Shown here: positions 1-8,504 of the stretch, one piece after another
How positions within the stretch are numbered: the stretch's first letter is position 1
Layout: every line of letters starts with the position of its first letter
Origin: a bacterium
Lineage (GTDB): Bacteria > Desulfobacterota > S145-22
Assembly: GCA_026986155.1 (NCBI GenBank)
Contig: JALSPC010000101.1
Coordinates: 1-39,797, forward strand
Length of the DNA: 39,797 nucleotides
Direction of reading: 5' to 3'
Notes under the pieces: model-generated
The model's input: only the letters and a program-made list of their open reading frames with translations
The model's database searches: none
Told to the model about the DNA's origin: nothing
Made by a program: the position numbers and the translations under genes

Positions 1-414
1 CCCCCCGGAAAGTTGGGAGGGATACCGGTCTCCGTGCTGGGGGAGCTGGACCATGTGGAGGGCCTGGTGAACCCTCCGCTCAATCTCCTCCTTCGAGACC
101 TTGTGCATCTTGAGGGGGAAGGCGATGTTGTCGTAGACGGTCATGTGGGGAAAGAGGGCATAATTCTGGAAGACCATCCCGATGTTTCGCTTGTGGGGCG
201 GAATGAACGTCACGTCCTGCCCGTTCAAGAGGATCTCCCCGGAGGTGGGGAGGGTCAACCCCGCGATCATGGAGAGGGTCGTCGTCTTTCCGGAGCCACT
301 TGCCCCTAAAAAGGTCATGAACTCCCCCTCGCGGATATCCAGGGTCAAGTGATCCACGGCCACCACACCGGGATACGCCTTTACCAGTTCTGTCAATTGA
401 ACGGAACCTGACAT
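1..414 (-). CDS. ABC transporter ATP-binding protein, PotA/FbpC type (N-terminal 138 codons, cut by window edge)
   Basis: The 138 codons present carry the first half of an ABC ATPase that would power an importer from the cytoplasmic side. Visible are a Walker A motif GASGSGKTT (about residues 38-46), a Q-loop region QNYALFPHMTVYDN (about 83-96) and the beginning of the signature motif, LSGG, exactly at the window edge. This Q-loop wording is typical of the spermidine/putrescine, iron(III) and 2-aminoethylphosphonate ATPases (PotA, FbpC, PhnT). Walker A has Ala where Pro is usual. The start ATG at 414-412 has a strong ribosome site (AAGGAG) 4-5 bases before it. The substrate cannot be told from this half. 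An IdeR-like palindrome and a sigma70-like promoter upstream make iron one possibility, which is inference only. Confidence 0.85.
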   Translation of the reverse strand, partial: MSGSVQLTELVKAYPGVVAVDHLTLDIREGEFMTFLGASGSGKTTTLSMIAGLTLPTSGEILLNGQDVTFIPPHKRNIGMVFQNYALFPHMTVYDNIAFPLKMHKVSKEEIERRVHQALHMVQLPQHGDRYPSQLSGG

Positions 415-511
415 TTCACTCCTTCAGAAAATGACGCAATTTTTCGCATACGAGATTGAGTAAAAATGATTGCTGATTCTCGTTTTATACCCATCCGCAT
501 TATCTATACGC

Positions 512-540
512 AATTTACAGGCAAGGCTCCCGGTTGTCAA
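512..540 (-). promoter_or_regulatory. sigma70-like promoter for the ABC ATPase gene
   Basis: On the minus strand TTGACA (540-535) is followed after exactly 17 bases by TAAATT (517-512). The transcript would start near 505, giving a leader of about 90 bases before the ATG at 414. Confidence 0.5.
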
Positions 541-556
541 TAAGGTGCTAACCTAA
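541..556. promoter_or_regulatory. IdeR/DtxR-like near-palindrome abutting the -35 box
   Basis: The sequence TAAGGTGCTAACCTAA is an imperfect palindrome: arms TAAGGT and ACCTAA with one mismatch around a 4-base centre. Its minus-strand reading, TTAGGTTAGC followed by ACCTTA, resembles the iron-box core bound by IdeR/DtxR regulators (TTAGGTTAG and its mirror). It touches the -35 hexamer of the ABC gene promoter. A DtxR-type regulator is encoded at 37131-37610. The operator role is inference. Confidence 0.3.
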
Positions 557-579
557 GATCCGGGACAGGTTTTATATGT

Positions 580-900
580 TTCGATGCCCTATCCGATTTA
601 AAGTCTGAACCTTCCCATGTGTGATCGAGATAAACGTGGGAATGTTACCCGAAGATCCAACAGCGTATGCACCTTGATCGCCCCTTTGGTTTTGCGAAAT
701 CGGGCCCAGAAAAACAGGGAAAAACACAGGCCAATGGTCGAAGCATCAAGGGCATTGACCGTTTCGTCAATATGCTAACCCAAAATCCTCTCCCGCGTAG
801 AGTTCCTTTGCCATCCCTTTGAGGACTTGGGCAAAGTCCGCGTGTATCCGGCAGTCACGCCTCTCGTTCGCGTGGGTCAGAGTGCCGCGGGATACCTTCC
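580..900 (-). pseudogene. remnant of an IS4-type (DDE) transposase, frameshifted
   Basis: Three consecutive pieces in different minus-strand frames read like the middle of an IS4-family transposase. About 898-772 gives KVSRGTLTHANERRDCRIHA and onward to ELYAGEDFGLA, then a stop. About 762-652 gives VNALDASTIGLCFSLFFW followed by RFRKTKGAIKVHTLLDLR, including the first catalytic Asp of the ALDxST motif. About 650-590 gives GNIPTFISITHGKVQTLN. The breaks near 775 and 650 are frameshifts. No terminal inverted repeats or intact ends could be recognised, and the C-terminal DDE residues are missing, so this is an old inactive scrap. The exact IS subgroup is not certain. Confidence 0.75.
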
Positions 901-1091
901 CCAATTATGACCCATAAGCCTATGTCAAGTCGACAACAACAAGCTTTATCCGTTTTTTTACCTGTTTCTAATTACTTACACCCATCTCACACCAATTTTT
1001 CCGAACAACCGCGAAATTGTGTTTAAAGAAAATTATGAGGTCCCACAGGTTTTTAGTCCTATTCTCAAAAGACTTTGAAGCATTGTTTGGC

Positions 1092-1120
1092 TTGACATAT
1101 CGCCTCTGCTCGTATTAAAT
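1092..1120 (+). promoter_or_regulatory. sigma70-like promoter for the amino acid ABC operon
   Basis: TTGACA (1092-1097) is followed after 17 bases by TTAAAT (1115-1120). It lies about 125 bases before the binding-protein start codon. No other gene lies between. The stretch between it and 1245 shows no further structure that I recognise. Confidence 0.5.
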
Positions 1121-1244
1121 TCATACTATAGGGCTTCGGACGTTTGGGAAGGAGCCAGTGTAAAATGTGGAATACGGCAAAGTTTTCCGCGTTCCAACCA
1201 AATAGCCCCGGAAAATGTAACATCAAGAATTAAAGGAGAAATTT

Positions 1245-2012
1245 ATGAGAAAAGTTTGCGCAGGTGTATTGGGATTTATCGTCGTGACCACAATGATCTT
1301 CGGGTTGGGTGCGGGCAACGTAAACGCCGCCGAAAAGGTTTACATCAACGGGTTCGACGCGGCCTATCCCCCGTTTACCTTTATTGACAAGAGCGGAAAA
1401 CCCGCCGGGTTCGATATCGATGCCCTGAATTGGATCGCCAAGAAGGAGGGCTTTAAGGTTCAGCACAAACCCATTGAATGGGCCGCCATTATTCCCTCCC
1501 TCAAGGGGAAGAAAATCGACATCATCGCCTCGGGCATGAGCATTACACCCGAGAGAAAGGCGCAGGTGAATTTTACCGAGCCCTACTGGCTTGTCCGCCA
1601 GTTGCTGGTGGTCAAGAGCGGTTCCAAGCTGACTCCCAAAGAGGCCCTGAAACCTGGGCGCAAGATCGGTCTTCTCAGGGGAAGCGCCGAATCCAAATGG
1701 ATTACCGAGCACCTGCTGAAGAAGGGATACAAGTTCGAGTTGCGGCAGTACGACACCACGGAACTCGCTATCGAAGAGGTCGCGAACGGCCGCGTGGACG
1801 CGGCGGCAGTTTCCAATACCGCCCTAGAGGAAGCGCAGAAGAAGGGCCTCAAGGTCAAGGCCATCGGCAGCTACGGCCAGCCGGACGTCTATTACGGCTA
1901 TGCCGTCCGCAAGGAAGACACGGCACTGCTGAAAAAATTGAACGACGGCCTCAAGAAGTTGAAGGCGTCTCCCTACTGGAACAAGCTGGTCAAGAAGTGG
2001 AAGATGAAGTAG
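1245..2012 (+). CDS. amino acid ABC transporter, periplasmic substrate-binding protein
   Basis: This 255-residue protein captures an amino acid or similar small polar solute in the periplasm and delivers it to the permeases encoded next. It starts with a Sec signal peptide (basic MRK, hydrophobic core, likely cleavage after VNA near residue 28). The mature part has the hallmarks of bacterial solute-binding family 3: the N-lobe phrase DAAYPPFTFIDKSGKPAGFD (about 39-58), then SGMSITPERKAQVNFTEPYW (about 97-116) and a closing KKWK tail. The start ATG has AAAGGAG at a good distance. It heads a four-gene import operon. The ligand cannot be fixed from sequence alone. Family placement is firm. Confidence 0.93.
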   Translation: MRKVCAGVLGFIVVTTMIFGLGAGNVNAAEKVYINGFDAAYPPFTFIDKSGKPAGFDIDALNWIAKKEGFKVQHKPIEWAAIIPSLKGKKIDIIASGMSITPERKAQVNFTEPYWLVRQLLVVKSGSKLTPKEALKPGRKIGLLRGSAESKWITEHLLKKGYKFELRQYDTTELAIEEVANGRVDAAAVSNTALEEAQKKGLKVKAIGSYGQPDVYYGYAVRKEDTALLKKLNDGLKKLKASPYWNKLVKKWKMK

Positions 2013-2040
2013 GAAGCATCCGCTGGCGTTTATGAGAACG

Positions 2041-2090
2041 AGGGGACGGAAAGGCCGGGAGGAGAAAGGCCTTTCCGTCCCCTTTGATTT
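2041..2090 (+). terminator. hairpin between binding-protein and permease genes (attenuator or RNA 3' end)
   Basis: A perfect 16-bp inverted repeat, arms 2041-2056 (AGGGGACGGAAAGGCC) and 2068-2083, encloses an 11-base loop and is followed by TTGATTT. The interrupted T-run suggests partial termination or a stabilising 3' end. Such hairpins commonly let the binding protein be made in excess over the membrane components. Confidence 0.7.
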
Positions 2091-2111
2091 AAGGTCACGG
2101 AAAGGGACCTG

Positions 2112-2792
2112 ATGCATCTATCCATATCGGCAGGGATGAAGGCGGTTCTCGAAGGGCTTCCCTACATCATGGGGGGTGTCTGGGTGACGTTGGTCGTTGT
2201 GGCCGGGGCCCTGGCCATGGGCCTGCTTTTGGGAACCTTTTTGGCCATCGCCCACGTTTACGGAAACCGGGCCTTACGCACCCTGACGGGGATCTACGTC
2301 TGGTTTTTCCGGGGGGTTCCTCTCCTCGTTCTTCTCTTCCTTTTCTACTTCGGCCTCTTGGGCGCCCTGCACCTTGACCTGTCTCCCTTTTTTGTTTCCA
2401 TCGTGGTTCTCGGGCTCATCAGCTCGGCCTACCAGTCGGAGATCTTCCGGGGCGCCATCCTGTCCATCCCGGAGGGGCAACTCAAGGCGGCGCGGGCCAT
2501 CGGGATGAGTGATTTCCAGGCGGTTGTTTACATCATCCTCCCCCAGGCCTTCCGGCTGTCCATACCGGCGTGGACGAACGAGTATACCATCATCATGAAG
2601 AATTCGGCGGTGACCTACGCCCTCGGCGTGGCGGAGATCATGGCGCGGGCAAACCACGTGGCTGCCAGGACCTACCAGCACTTCTGGCTCTACCTCCTGG
2701 CCGGATTCATCTTCCTGGGCCTGACCTCCGCGGGGACCAGGTGCCTGGGGCTGCTGCAAAAGAAGGTCGCCATCAAGGGATACGCGCGGTAG
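2112..2792 (+). CDS. amino acid ABC transporter permease (HisM/GlnP type), first copy
   Basis: This 226-residue inner-membrane protein forms half of the translocation channel of a polar amino acid importer. About five hydrophobic segments are visible. The EAA-type coupling loop that contacts the ATPase is clear: GQLKAARAIGMSDFQAVVYI followed by ILPQAFRLSIPAWTNE (about 121-156). The conserved phrase WFFRGVPLLVLL of HisM/GlnP permeases lies near residues 64-75. A GGGAC sequence lies 6 bases before the ATG and is only a moderate ribosome site. The gene follows the binding protein after a hairpin and precedes the ATPase by 9 bases. With the second permease at 3563 it probably makes a heterodimeric channel. 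Confidence 0.92.
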   Translation: MHLSISAGMKAVLEGLPYIMGGVWVTLVVVAGALAMGLLLGTFLAIAHVYGNRALRTLTGIYVWFFRGVPLLVLLFLFYFGLLGALHLDLSPFFVSIVVLGLISSAYQSEIFRGAILSIPEGQLKAARAIGMSDFQAVVYIILPQAFRLSIPAWTNEYTIIMKNSAVTYALGVAEIMARANHVAARTYQHFWLYLLAGFIFLGLTSAGTRCLGLLQKKVAIKGYAR

Positions 2793-2801
2793 GGAGCATC
2801 G

Positions 2802-3566
2802 ATGGAACAGACGCCCGTTCTGAAGGTTGAGGATATCCGGAAACGATTCGGGGAGAAAGAGATCCTGAAGGGGGTTTCCCTGGAGATCAACCGGGGGGAC
2901 ATAAAGGCCATCATTGGTCCTTCGGGGGGCGGCAAGAGCACCCTTCTGCACTGTATCAATTTCCTGACCCTGTTCGACGCGGGACGTGTTTTCCTGAACG
3001 GAGAGGAGATCGACCACACGGACAGGCGGAGACTCTACGCCTACCGGCAGAAGGTGGGGATGATCTTCCAGGATTTCAACCTGTTTGACCATCTCAGCGC
3101 GTTGCAAAACGTCCAGATTGGGCTTGTCCGGGTGAAAAAGATTCCCAAGGCCCGGGCGAGGGAACGGGCCGTCGCGGAGCTGGAACGCGTGGGCCTGAAG
3201 GAGCACATGGACAAGTATCCCGCGGAGCTTTCCGGGGGACAGAAGCAGCGGGTCTCCATCGCCCGCGCCCTGGCCATGGATCCGGAGGTGATGCTGCTCG
3301 ACGAGCCGACCTCCGCCCTGGATCCCGAGCTGGTGGGCGAGGTACACGCGGTGATCAAGCGTCTCGCGGCAGGGGGGATGACCATGGTCCTCGTGACACA
3401 CGAGATAGCGTTCGCCGGTTCGCTGGCCAGGGAAATCCTCTTCATGGATGAGGGGGTGATCCTGGAGAAGGGGCCACCCCAAGAAATCCTGTATGGCGCG
3501 AAACGCGAAAGAACGCGGGAGTTCTGCGACAAGATCATTCATTTTCATCACAAGGATAACGGGTGA
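2802..3566 (+). CDS. amino acid ABC transporter ATP-binding protein (HisP/GlnQ type)
   Basis: A 254-residue cytoplasmic ATPase that drives the neighbouring importer. All ABC motifs are present in order: Walker A GPSGGGKST (about 38-46), Q-loop MIFQDFNLFDHLSALQNV (about 88-105), signature LSGGQKQRVSIARA (about 143-156), Walker B VMLLDEPTSALDPE (about 164-177) and the switch His in VTHE (about 199-202). Length and wording fit the GlnQ/HisP/ArtP group. The ATG at 2802 follows the first permease by 9 bases with GGGAGC as ribosome site. The stop TGA overlaps the GTG start of the second permease. Confidence 0.95.
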   Translation: MEQTPVLKVEDIRKRFGEKEILKGVSLEINRGDIKAIIGPSGGGKSTLLHCINFLTLFDAGRVFLNGEEIDHTDRRRLYAYRQKVGMIFQDFNLFDHLSALQNVQIGLVRVKKIPKARARERAVAELERVGLKEHMDKYPAELSGGQKQRVSIARALAMDPEVMLLDEPTSALDPELVGEVHAVIKRLAAGGMTMVLVTHEIAFAGSLAREILFMDEGVILEKGPPQEILYGAKRERTREFCDKIIHFHHKDNG

Positions 3567-4243
3567 CGATGAGTGAATTGATGTTTCTGCGCCAGGAGGT
3601 CGCCCCCGCCATGATCCGGGGGGTCTGGATGAGCATCCGACTCATCGTTCCTTCGGCCGTATTCGGCCTGGCCATCGGGATTATCACCGGGACCCTCCGG
3701 GTCTACGGGCATTCCGTCCTGAGAGCCATCGCCAACGTCTATGTCACGTTTTTCAGGGGGTTTCCACTGCTGGTGCAGCTCTACCTCTGGTATTTCGGCC
3801 TGGCCCGGTTCGGTATCTATTTCAGCCCCTACACGGCGGCCGTGATCGGCTTCTCCCTCTGCAGCGGCGCGTATCATTCCGAGTATATCCGGGGCGCCCT
3901 CCTTTCCATCAAGGATGGCCAGATGCTGGGGGCCCAGTCCCTCGGTTTCAGCAGGACCCAGGCCCTGGTCTCCATCATCCTGCCCCAGGCCGTGCGGCGC
4001 GCCCTTCCAGGGTGCGGCAACGAGCTGATCTATCTCATCAAGTACTCGTCGCTGGCCTACATGGTTACGTGCATCGAACTGACGGGCGAGGCCAAGATCC
4101 TGGCGTCCCTCTATTTCAAGTACATGGAGATGTTTCTCATCGCGGGAGCCATCTACCTCCTCCTGGTCTCGATCGCGACCTGGCTTTTGAACAACGCGGA
4201 GGATTGGTTGGCCGTGCCGGGGTTCGAACCTCCCCGGCGATGA
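3563..4243 (+). CDS. amino acid ABC transporter permease (HisM/GlnP type), second copy
   Basis: A 226-residue partner of the first permease with the same architecture: several membrane segments, the phrase FFRGFPLLVQLYLWYFGL (about 64-81) and an EAA loop GQMLGAQSLGFSRTQALVSI followed by ILPQAVRRALPG (about 122-153). The GTG at 3563 overlaps the ATPase stop (GTGA) with AAGGA six bases upstream. An ATG two codons later (3569) is the alternative start. The order binding protein, permease, ATPase, permease is less usual than having both permeases together. It is the last gene of the transporter. The next gene begins 22 bases on and may be cotranscribed. Confidence 0.92.
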   Translation: MTMSELMFLRQEVAPAMIRGVWMSIRLIVPSAVFGLAIGIITGTLRVYGHSVLRAIANVYVTFFRGFPLLVQLYLWYFGLARFGIYFSPYTAAVIGFSLCSGAYHSEYIRGALLSIKDGQMLGAQSLGFSRTQALVSIILPQAVRRALPGCGNELIYLIKYSSLAYMVTCIELTGEAKILASLYFKYMEMFLIAGAIYLLLVSIATWLLNNAEDWLAVPGFEPPRR

Positions 4244-4265
4244 GCATGAAAGGAAGCGGGTAAGC

Positions 4266-5162
4266 ATGACGGATCGTGATACCCTCACGGAGAAGGCGGA
4301 AAGATTGTTCGAGCGGTTGGAAGCCCTATTGTCCCGGGTGGAGGAGCGTTTTCTCGGCCTGGAGGAGGATAAACCCCGGCGTGATGACGAGGCACGAACC
4401 TTCCGGTGGATAAGCCGGGGTCCCAGGGGGATCCTGAGACCGGTACCCTTCCGGGCGCGCGGGCGGCTGGACGACCTCTTGGGGATCGCGCGCCAGAAAG
4501 AGGCGCTGGTTCGAAATACCCGCCAGTTTCTGATGGGTTACGAAGCGAACAACGCCCTGCTCTGGGGGGCGCGGGGAACGGGGAAGTCGTCGCTCATCCG
4601 GGCCCTTGTTCACGCCTTCGCTCCGGAAGGCTTGCGGCTGGTGGAGGTGGGAAAGAATGACCTGCGAGACCTGCCGGAGATCGTGGAAGCGATCGCCGCT
4701 TCGCCCCACCGGTTCATCCTCTTCTGCGACGACCTCTCCTTCGGGGCGGAGGAGCCGGGATTCAAGGACCTCAAGGCCCTCCTTGACGGGGCCCTGAGCA
4801 CCGTGTCGGACCGTTTTCTCATCTACGCCACCTCGAACCGCCGGCATTTCATGCCGGAGGAAACCGCCACGACGGAAGAGGGCCGGGAGATTCACCCGGA
4901 AGAGTCGGTGGATGAAAAGATTTCCCTCTCCGAGCGTTTCGGATTGTGGCTGCCCTTCTACCCCTTTTCGCAGGAGATATACCTGGATATCGTGGAACAC
5001 TGGCTAAACGTATTCGGTATCGAACGGGCAAGCGAGGAAGTCAAGAGAGAGGCCCTCCGGTGGGCCCTGGCGCGCGGCTCCCGGAGCGGGCGGACCGCCT
5101 ACCAGTTCGCGCTGGATTACGCCGGAAGCTGGAAGATGGCTGCCGGCGAGGGGAGGAAATGA
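4266..5162 (+). CDS. AAA-type ATPase of the DUF815 family
   Basis: A 298-residue predicted cytoplasmic ATPase of unproven job. The first 60 residues are charged and helical, with an [13 protein letters not shown] stretch. The P-loop domain follows, with Walker [10 protein letters not shown] (about 101-109), Walker [12 protein letters not shown] (about 149-159) and a sensor-like IYATSNRRH (about 186-194). An acidic loop [20 protein letters not shown] (about 203-222) precedes the helical lid. This pattern and length match DUF815 proteins (PF05673-type AAA). The ATG has AGCGGGTAAGC upstream. The stop overlaps the next gene by ATGA, so the two are probably coupled. Substrate and partner are unknown. 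Confidence 0.8.
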   Translation: MTDRDTLTEKAERLFERLEALLSRVEERFLGLEEDKPRRDDEARTFRWISRGPRGILRPVPFRARGRLDDLLGIARQKEALVRNTRQFLMGYEANNALLWGARGTGKSSLIRALVHAFAPEGLRLVEVGKNDLRDLPEIVEAIAASPHRFILFCDDLSFGAEEPGFKDLKALLDGALSTVSDRFLIYATSNRRHFMPEETATTEEGREIHPEESVDEKISLSERFGLWLPFYPFSQEIYLDIVEHWLNVFGIERASEEVKREALRWALARGSRSGRTAYQFALDYAGSWKMAAGEGRK

Positions 5163-5686
5163 TGGATCTGCGTGTTTTTGAGACGATGAACGAGGAAGAG
5201 CTGCGGGAATATATCCAGTTTCTCCTCTGGCATTACCGTGTGGTGGACGCCTTCTGGTTTATCACGGTGAGCGAGGCCTACGATCAACCCACGGCGGAGC
5301 GACTCAACGAAAAGGTCTGGGGCCGCGTGTCCGGGATGGCGGCCATGGATATCGTCAAGCGCTTCCACATTGAAGAGCGGGGGCTGAAAGGTTTCCTCCA
5401 GGCGTTGCGTTACTTTACCTGGACCATCCTGGTAGGTTACGAGATCGAGGCGTCGGAAGACGAAATCGCGATTACCGTGCCCTCCTGCCCCGCCCAGACG
5501 GCGCGGCTGCGGCGCGGGCTGGGGGAATACGACTGCAAGGAGATGCACCGCCGGGAATTTGTGGGGTTCGCGCGGGAGATCGACCCGCGCATCCAGGTGG
5601 AATGCCTCTTCGCCCCGCCGGATGATCACCCGGAGGATGTCTTTTGCAAGTGGCGCTTCACCCTGGGTAAGGAAGAAGGCGCCTAA
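5159..5686 (+). CDS. small cytoplasmic protein, DUF6125-like, function unknown
   Basis: A 175-residue soluble protein with no signal peptide or membrane segment. The ATG at 5159 lies in the ATGA overlap with the ATPase gene, directly after GGGAGG. The N-terminal half is helical with a Trp/His-rich phrase ([14 protein letters not shown], about 20-33). The second half carries four cysteines spread through [30 protein letters not shown] and VFCKWRF. The repeated Cys and His spacing suggests metal or cofactor binding, which is inference. The overall look recalls DUF6125 / L-2-amino-thiazoline-4-carboxylic acid hydrolase-like proteins, but the match is from memory and weak. The stop overlaps that of the convergent LOG gene. 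Confidence 0.7.
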   Translation: MMDLRVFETMNEEELREYIQFLLWHYRVVDAFWFITVSEAYDQPTAERLNEKVWGRVSGMAAMDIVKRFHIEERGLKGFLQALRYFTWTILVGYEIEASEDEIAITVPSCPAQTARLRRGLGEYDCKEMHRREFVGFAREIDPRIQVECLFAPPDDHPEDVFCKWRFTLGKEEGA

Positions 5687-6339
5687 ATCAGGACGATGCG
5701 CTGGATAGTCCTGACCACCTCTTCCGGGTCGTCGATCACCTGGCAGATGTCCAGATCCGATTTCGCAATGGTCCCCCGGGTGACCATCTCGCTCTTTATC
5801 CAATCGATGAGGCCGTTCCAGTAGTCGCTTCCCACGAGGATGACGGGAAAGGGGCGGATCTTTTTCGTTTGAATGAGGGTGACGGCCTCGAAGAGCTCAT
5901 CCATGGTGCCGAATCCCCCCGGCATGATGATGTAGGCCACGGAATACTTGACCAGCATGACCTTCCGCACGAAGAAGTATTGGAAGCTCAGGCGGATATC
6001 GGCGTACTCGTTGGGTTGCTGCTCGAAAGGCAGCTCGATGTTGAGCCCGATGGAGTGGGCTCCACCCTCGACGGCGCCTTTATTGGCCGCCTCCATGATG
6101 CCGGGGCCGCCCCCCGTGATGATGTTGTAGCCCTTCTTGGCTAGGAGGCGCGCGATCTTCTCGGCCGTGGAATAGGTGGGATCGGTCCGCTTCATACGCG
6201 CGGACCCAAAGATGGCGATGGCCGGAAAATAGTCGCCCAGCTTCTCGAAGCCGTCCACGAACTCCGCCATGATCTTGAAGAGCCGCCACGACTCCTTGAT
6301 AGTCATGTCGTCGATGATATATTGTTTTTCGTCCGGCAT
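5683..6339 (-). CDS. LOG family protein (TIGR00730 Rossmann-fold nucleotide phosphoribohydrolase-like)
   Basis: A 218-residue cytoplasmic protein with the two LOG hallmarks: [11 protein letters not shown] (about 77-87) and [12 protein letters not shown] (about 140-151). Members cleave the N-glycosidic bond of nucleoside 5'-monophosphates, in plants and some bacteria releasing cytokinins. In most bacteria the physiological substrate is unclear. The start chosen is the ATG at 6339, because GGAGGGG sits directly before it. A GTG four codons upstream would put that ribosome site inside the gene. It is convergent with the DUF6125-like gene, their stop codons overlapping at 5683-5686 with no room for a terminator. 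Confidence 0.88.
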   Translation of the reverse strand: MPDEKQYIIDDMTIKESWRLFKIMAEFVDGFEKLGDYFPAIAIFGSARMKRTDPTYSTAEKIARLLAKKGYNIITGGGPGIMEAANKGAVEGGAHSIGLNIELPFEQQPNEYADIRLSFQYFFVRKVMLVKYSVAYIIMPGGFGTMDELFEAVTLIQTKKIRPFPVILVGSDYWNGLIDWIKSEMVTRGTIAKSDLDICQVIDDPEEVVRTIQRIVLI

Positions 6340-6653
6340 TTTCCCCTCCACTAAGAATGATAACGTGTCATCTTACGCTCTTTGAAGGAAGGATTCAAGA
6401 GACGGACGAGCAGATGTATTTCAATCCCTATTGAAGGAAGCAAGAAAAAAGAAGAAGAGGAGGTATGCTGAATACAAAAAGAAATTCTTAAAAAAGTATC
6501 TTCCACGGCTGCCTCAAATTAAGAATTGGTAATCTTTCCATCATCTCTCGGTCATTTTTTTATGCTAAAAATCGTTTAATGGAATGGAAACAGGCAAAAA
6601 TGGGAGTATTTATTGAAATTGAACCGCAAGCCATTTATGGTATGTAAGACGAG
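6340..6653. other. AT-rich gap between the LOG gene and the Arn/GT39 cluster
   Basis: About 310 bases, clearly more AT-rich than the flanks, with no convincing gene. It must hold the promoter of the minus-strand LOG gene and of the plus-strand GT39 gene. For the latter, TTGAAA (6613-6618), a 17-base spacer and TATGGT (6636-6641) is a weak candidate that would start transcription only a few bases before the ATG at 6654. A lysine-rich frame without a start codon (about 6384-6532) is not called as a gene. Confidence 0.5.
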
Positions 6654-8444
6654 ATGGAAATCACCGAGATGATAAATAGCAAGACGGCTGTCAAGGTTCT
6701 TTTTGTTCTCCTTCTAATCCTGATATCGCTTTCGGGGATATTATCCCGTCACTTGTGGAAACCGGACGAGCCTCGAGTGGCGGAGATCGGGCGGGAAATG
6801 TGGCTGAACCGCCAGTTCGTCCTGCCAACCCTAAACCGGGAACCCTTCCTGGAAAAGCCTCCCCTCTATTGGTGGGTCATGAGCGCATCCTATGAGCTTT
6901 TCGGCGTCTCGGACGGAAGCGCCCGTCTCCCCTCCGCCCTGTTCGGCTTTCTGACCCTTCTTTTTACCTATCTTATCGGGAAACGGGTGGGAGGAGAAAA
7001 AACGGGGATGTTTGCCGCCCTTATTCTTGCCACCCTGACGGAATTTTCTATCATCACGCACCGCTGCCTCGTGGACAACGCCCTCATCTTCTTCGTAACC
7101 ATGGGATACTACGGCTTTTTCGCCGGGTATACCGCGAGCACCCCAAGGGGCAAGTGGATGGGATACGAACTGATGGCCGTGACTTCGGGACTGGCCTTTC
7201 TCTCCAAGGGGCTGGTGGGCCCCGGGTTGATCGTGGCGCCTCCCCTCCTCGTCCTCCTTCTCTACCGGGATTTCAAGGAGTTGCGGCGGGTTTTGCCCAT
7301 GACCGGTGTCGGTACCCTGATTTTTATCCTCATCGTGACACCCTGGATTATCGGCCTTTACCAGACGGGCGGCTGGCATTCCATCCGGGAATACCTCCTG
7401 CAGAATACCCTCGGCCGGATCCTGCCAGGTGCCGTCAACCACTACGTGGGGGGACACCGGCACAGTTTTTTCTACTATTTCAAAAAGCTTCCCTCGGACT
7501 TTCTTCCCTGGATCGCCGCGCTTCCCGCCGCGCTTGCCTTTCTTTTCCATCCCCCGGGAAACTTCGAACAGCCCGTGAAAAAGGGGCTTGCGACGGCGCT
7601 CCTGCTGTTTTCCGGCGGATTCCTCCTCCTGAGCCTTCCCGCCACCAAGCGCGGACTCTACCTCGTCCCCATCTATCCCATGCTCGCCGTCGTTATTGGC
7701 GGCTGGTTCGCCCACGCCTGCGGCCCGAAGCGGGGGGAGTTCACTTCCCTCGAATGCTGGACCCTGAACGGGATCCTGGGCGTTTTCTCCCTTGTCCCTC
7801 TGGCTCTTGCCGTTGGCGCCGTCATGATTGTCTTTACGGGCCTGGGACCTAAAGACTACCAGATGACGCCGGTGATTCGCCGGCTAACGCCCCTGCTGGT
7901 CCTTATCGTTCCTCTAGGTCTCATTACTTTTCTCTTCCTCGCCAGCCGCTTCCTCCGCTCCGTCAAGTCTCGGACCGCCCCCTCCTGCGCCGTCATTTTC
8001 GCCACGGTCCTTCTTCTTCTTTTTACCTACCACGAGGGAGCGGTCCGCGTCATGGATCCCGTCAAAAGCATCCGCCGTTTCCCCGACAAGATCCAGCCCT
8101 TTCTCAAGGGAGACCCACCCCTGGGAGGGTTTCATCTCAGTGAACTCACGCGCGGCATGATCCCATTCTATACCGGAAAGTATATCACGCTCCTGGATAC
8201 GCCCGGAGATATCAAGGATTTTCTCCGGAAACATCCCGGGGGTCTGCTGGTTATTCCCGCGAGAGAGGCCGAAACCCTCCCCGCGGACTTGAGGGCTCAC
8301 CTGACTTTTCTGACCGGGCAGGACTATTCCCGCCGCTTCAAGGTCCGGCTCTACCGCCTGGCCCAGACCCCGAAAAATCTCCCTTCGATTCCACCGGGAC
8401 CGCGAGCGCCCAAGAAGGCCCCAAAAAACGGGGAAGAAACCTAA
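6654..8444 (+). CDS. GT39 family glycosyltransferase, ArnT-like (first copy)
   Basis: A 596-residue polytopic inner-membrane protein with about a dozen hydrophobic segments. It should move a sugar from an undecaprenyl-phosphate carrier to a periplasmic acceptor such as lipid A. The N-terminal periplasmic loop has the acidic motif WKPDEPRVAEIGREMW (about 36-51), followed by FLEKPPLYWW (about 64-73), both typical of ArnT/PMT-like enzymes. The C-terminal 120 residues form a soluble domain, ending in a proline-rich tail. The ATG at 6654 lacks a good ribosome site. An ATG at 6669 is equally weak. It precedes ArnC-, ArnA- and ArnD-like genes, supporting aminoarabinose or related sugar transfer. The acceptor is not known. 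Confidence 0.82.
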   Translation: MEITEMINSKTAVKVLFVLLLILISLSGILSRHLWKPDEPRVAEIGREMWLNRQFVLPTLNREPFLEKPPLYWWVMSASYELFGVSDGSARLPSALFGFLTLLFTYLIGKRVGGEKTGMFAALILATLTEFSIITHRCLVDNALIFFVTMGYYGFFAGYTASTPRGKWMGYELMAVTSGLAFLSKGLVGPGLIVAPPLLVLLLYRDFKELRRVLPMTGVGTLIFILIVTPWIIGLYQTGGWHSIREYLLQNTLGRILPGAVNHYVGGHRHSFFYYFKKLPSDFLPWIAALPAALAFLFHPPGNFEQPVKKGLATALLLFSGGFLLLSLPATKRGLYLVPIYPMLAVVIGGWFAHACGPKRGEFTSLECWTLNGILGVFSLVPLALAVGAVMIVFTGLGPKDYQMTPVIRRLTPLLVLIVPLGLITFLFLASRFLRSVKSRTAPSCAVIFATVLLLLFTYHEGAVRVMDPVKSIRRFPDKIQPFLKGDPPLGGFHLSELTRGMIPFYTGKYITLLDTPGDIKDFLRKHPGGLLVIPAREAETLPADLRAHLTFLTGQDYSRRFKVRLYRLAQTPKNLPSIPPGPRAPKKAPKNGEET

Positions 8445-8504
8445 GCGGCTTTTCGTCCCACTAACGGTTGTCATAAACGGAAAATATGGATATAAAGAAA
8501 ACCC

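Noticed and set aside
6382-6440. repeated TTGAAGGAAG near an ATTTCAATCCCTATTG string, CRISPR-like at first sight
   Set aside because: Only two copies of a 10-base string 49 bases apart, no repeat-spacer pattern and no cas genes.
6384-6532. lysine-rich open frame ending in LPQIKNW
   Set aside because: No start codon in a usable place, no ribosome site and simple A-rich composition.
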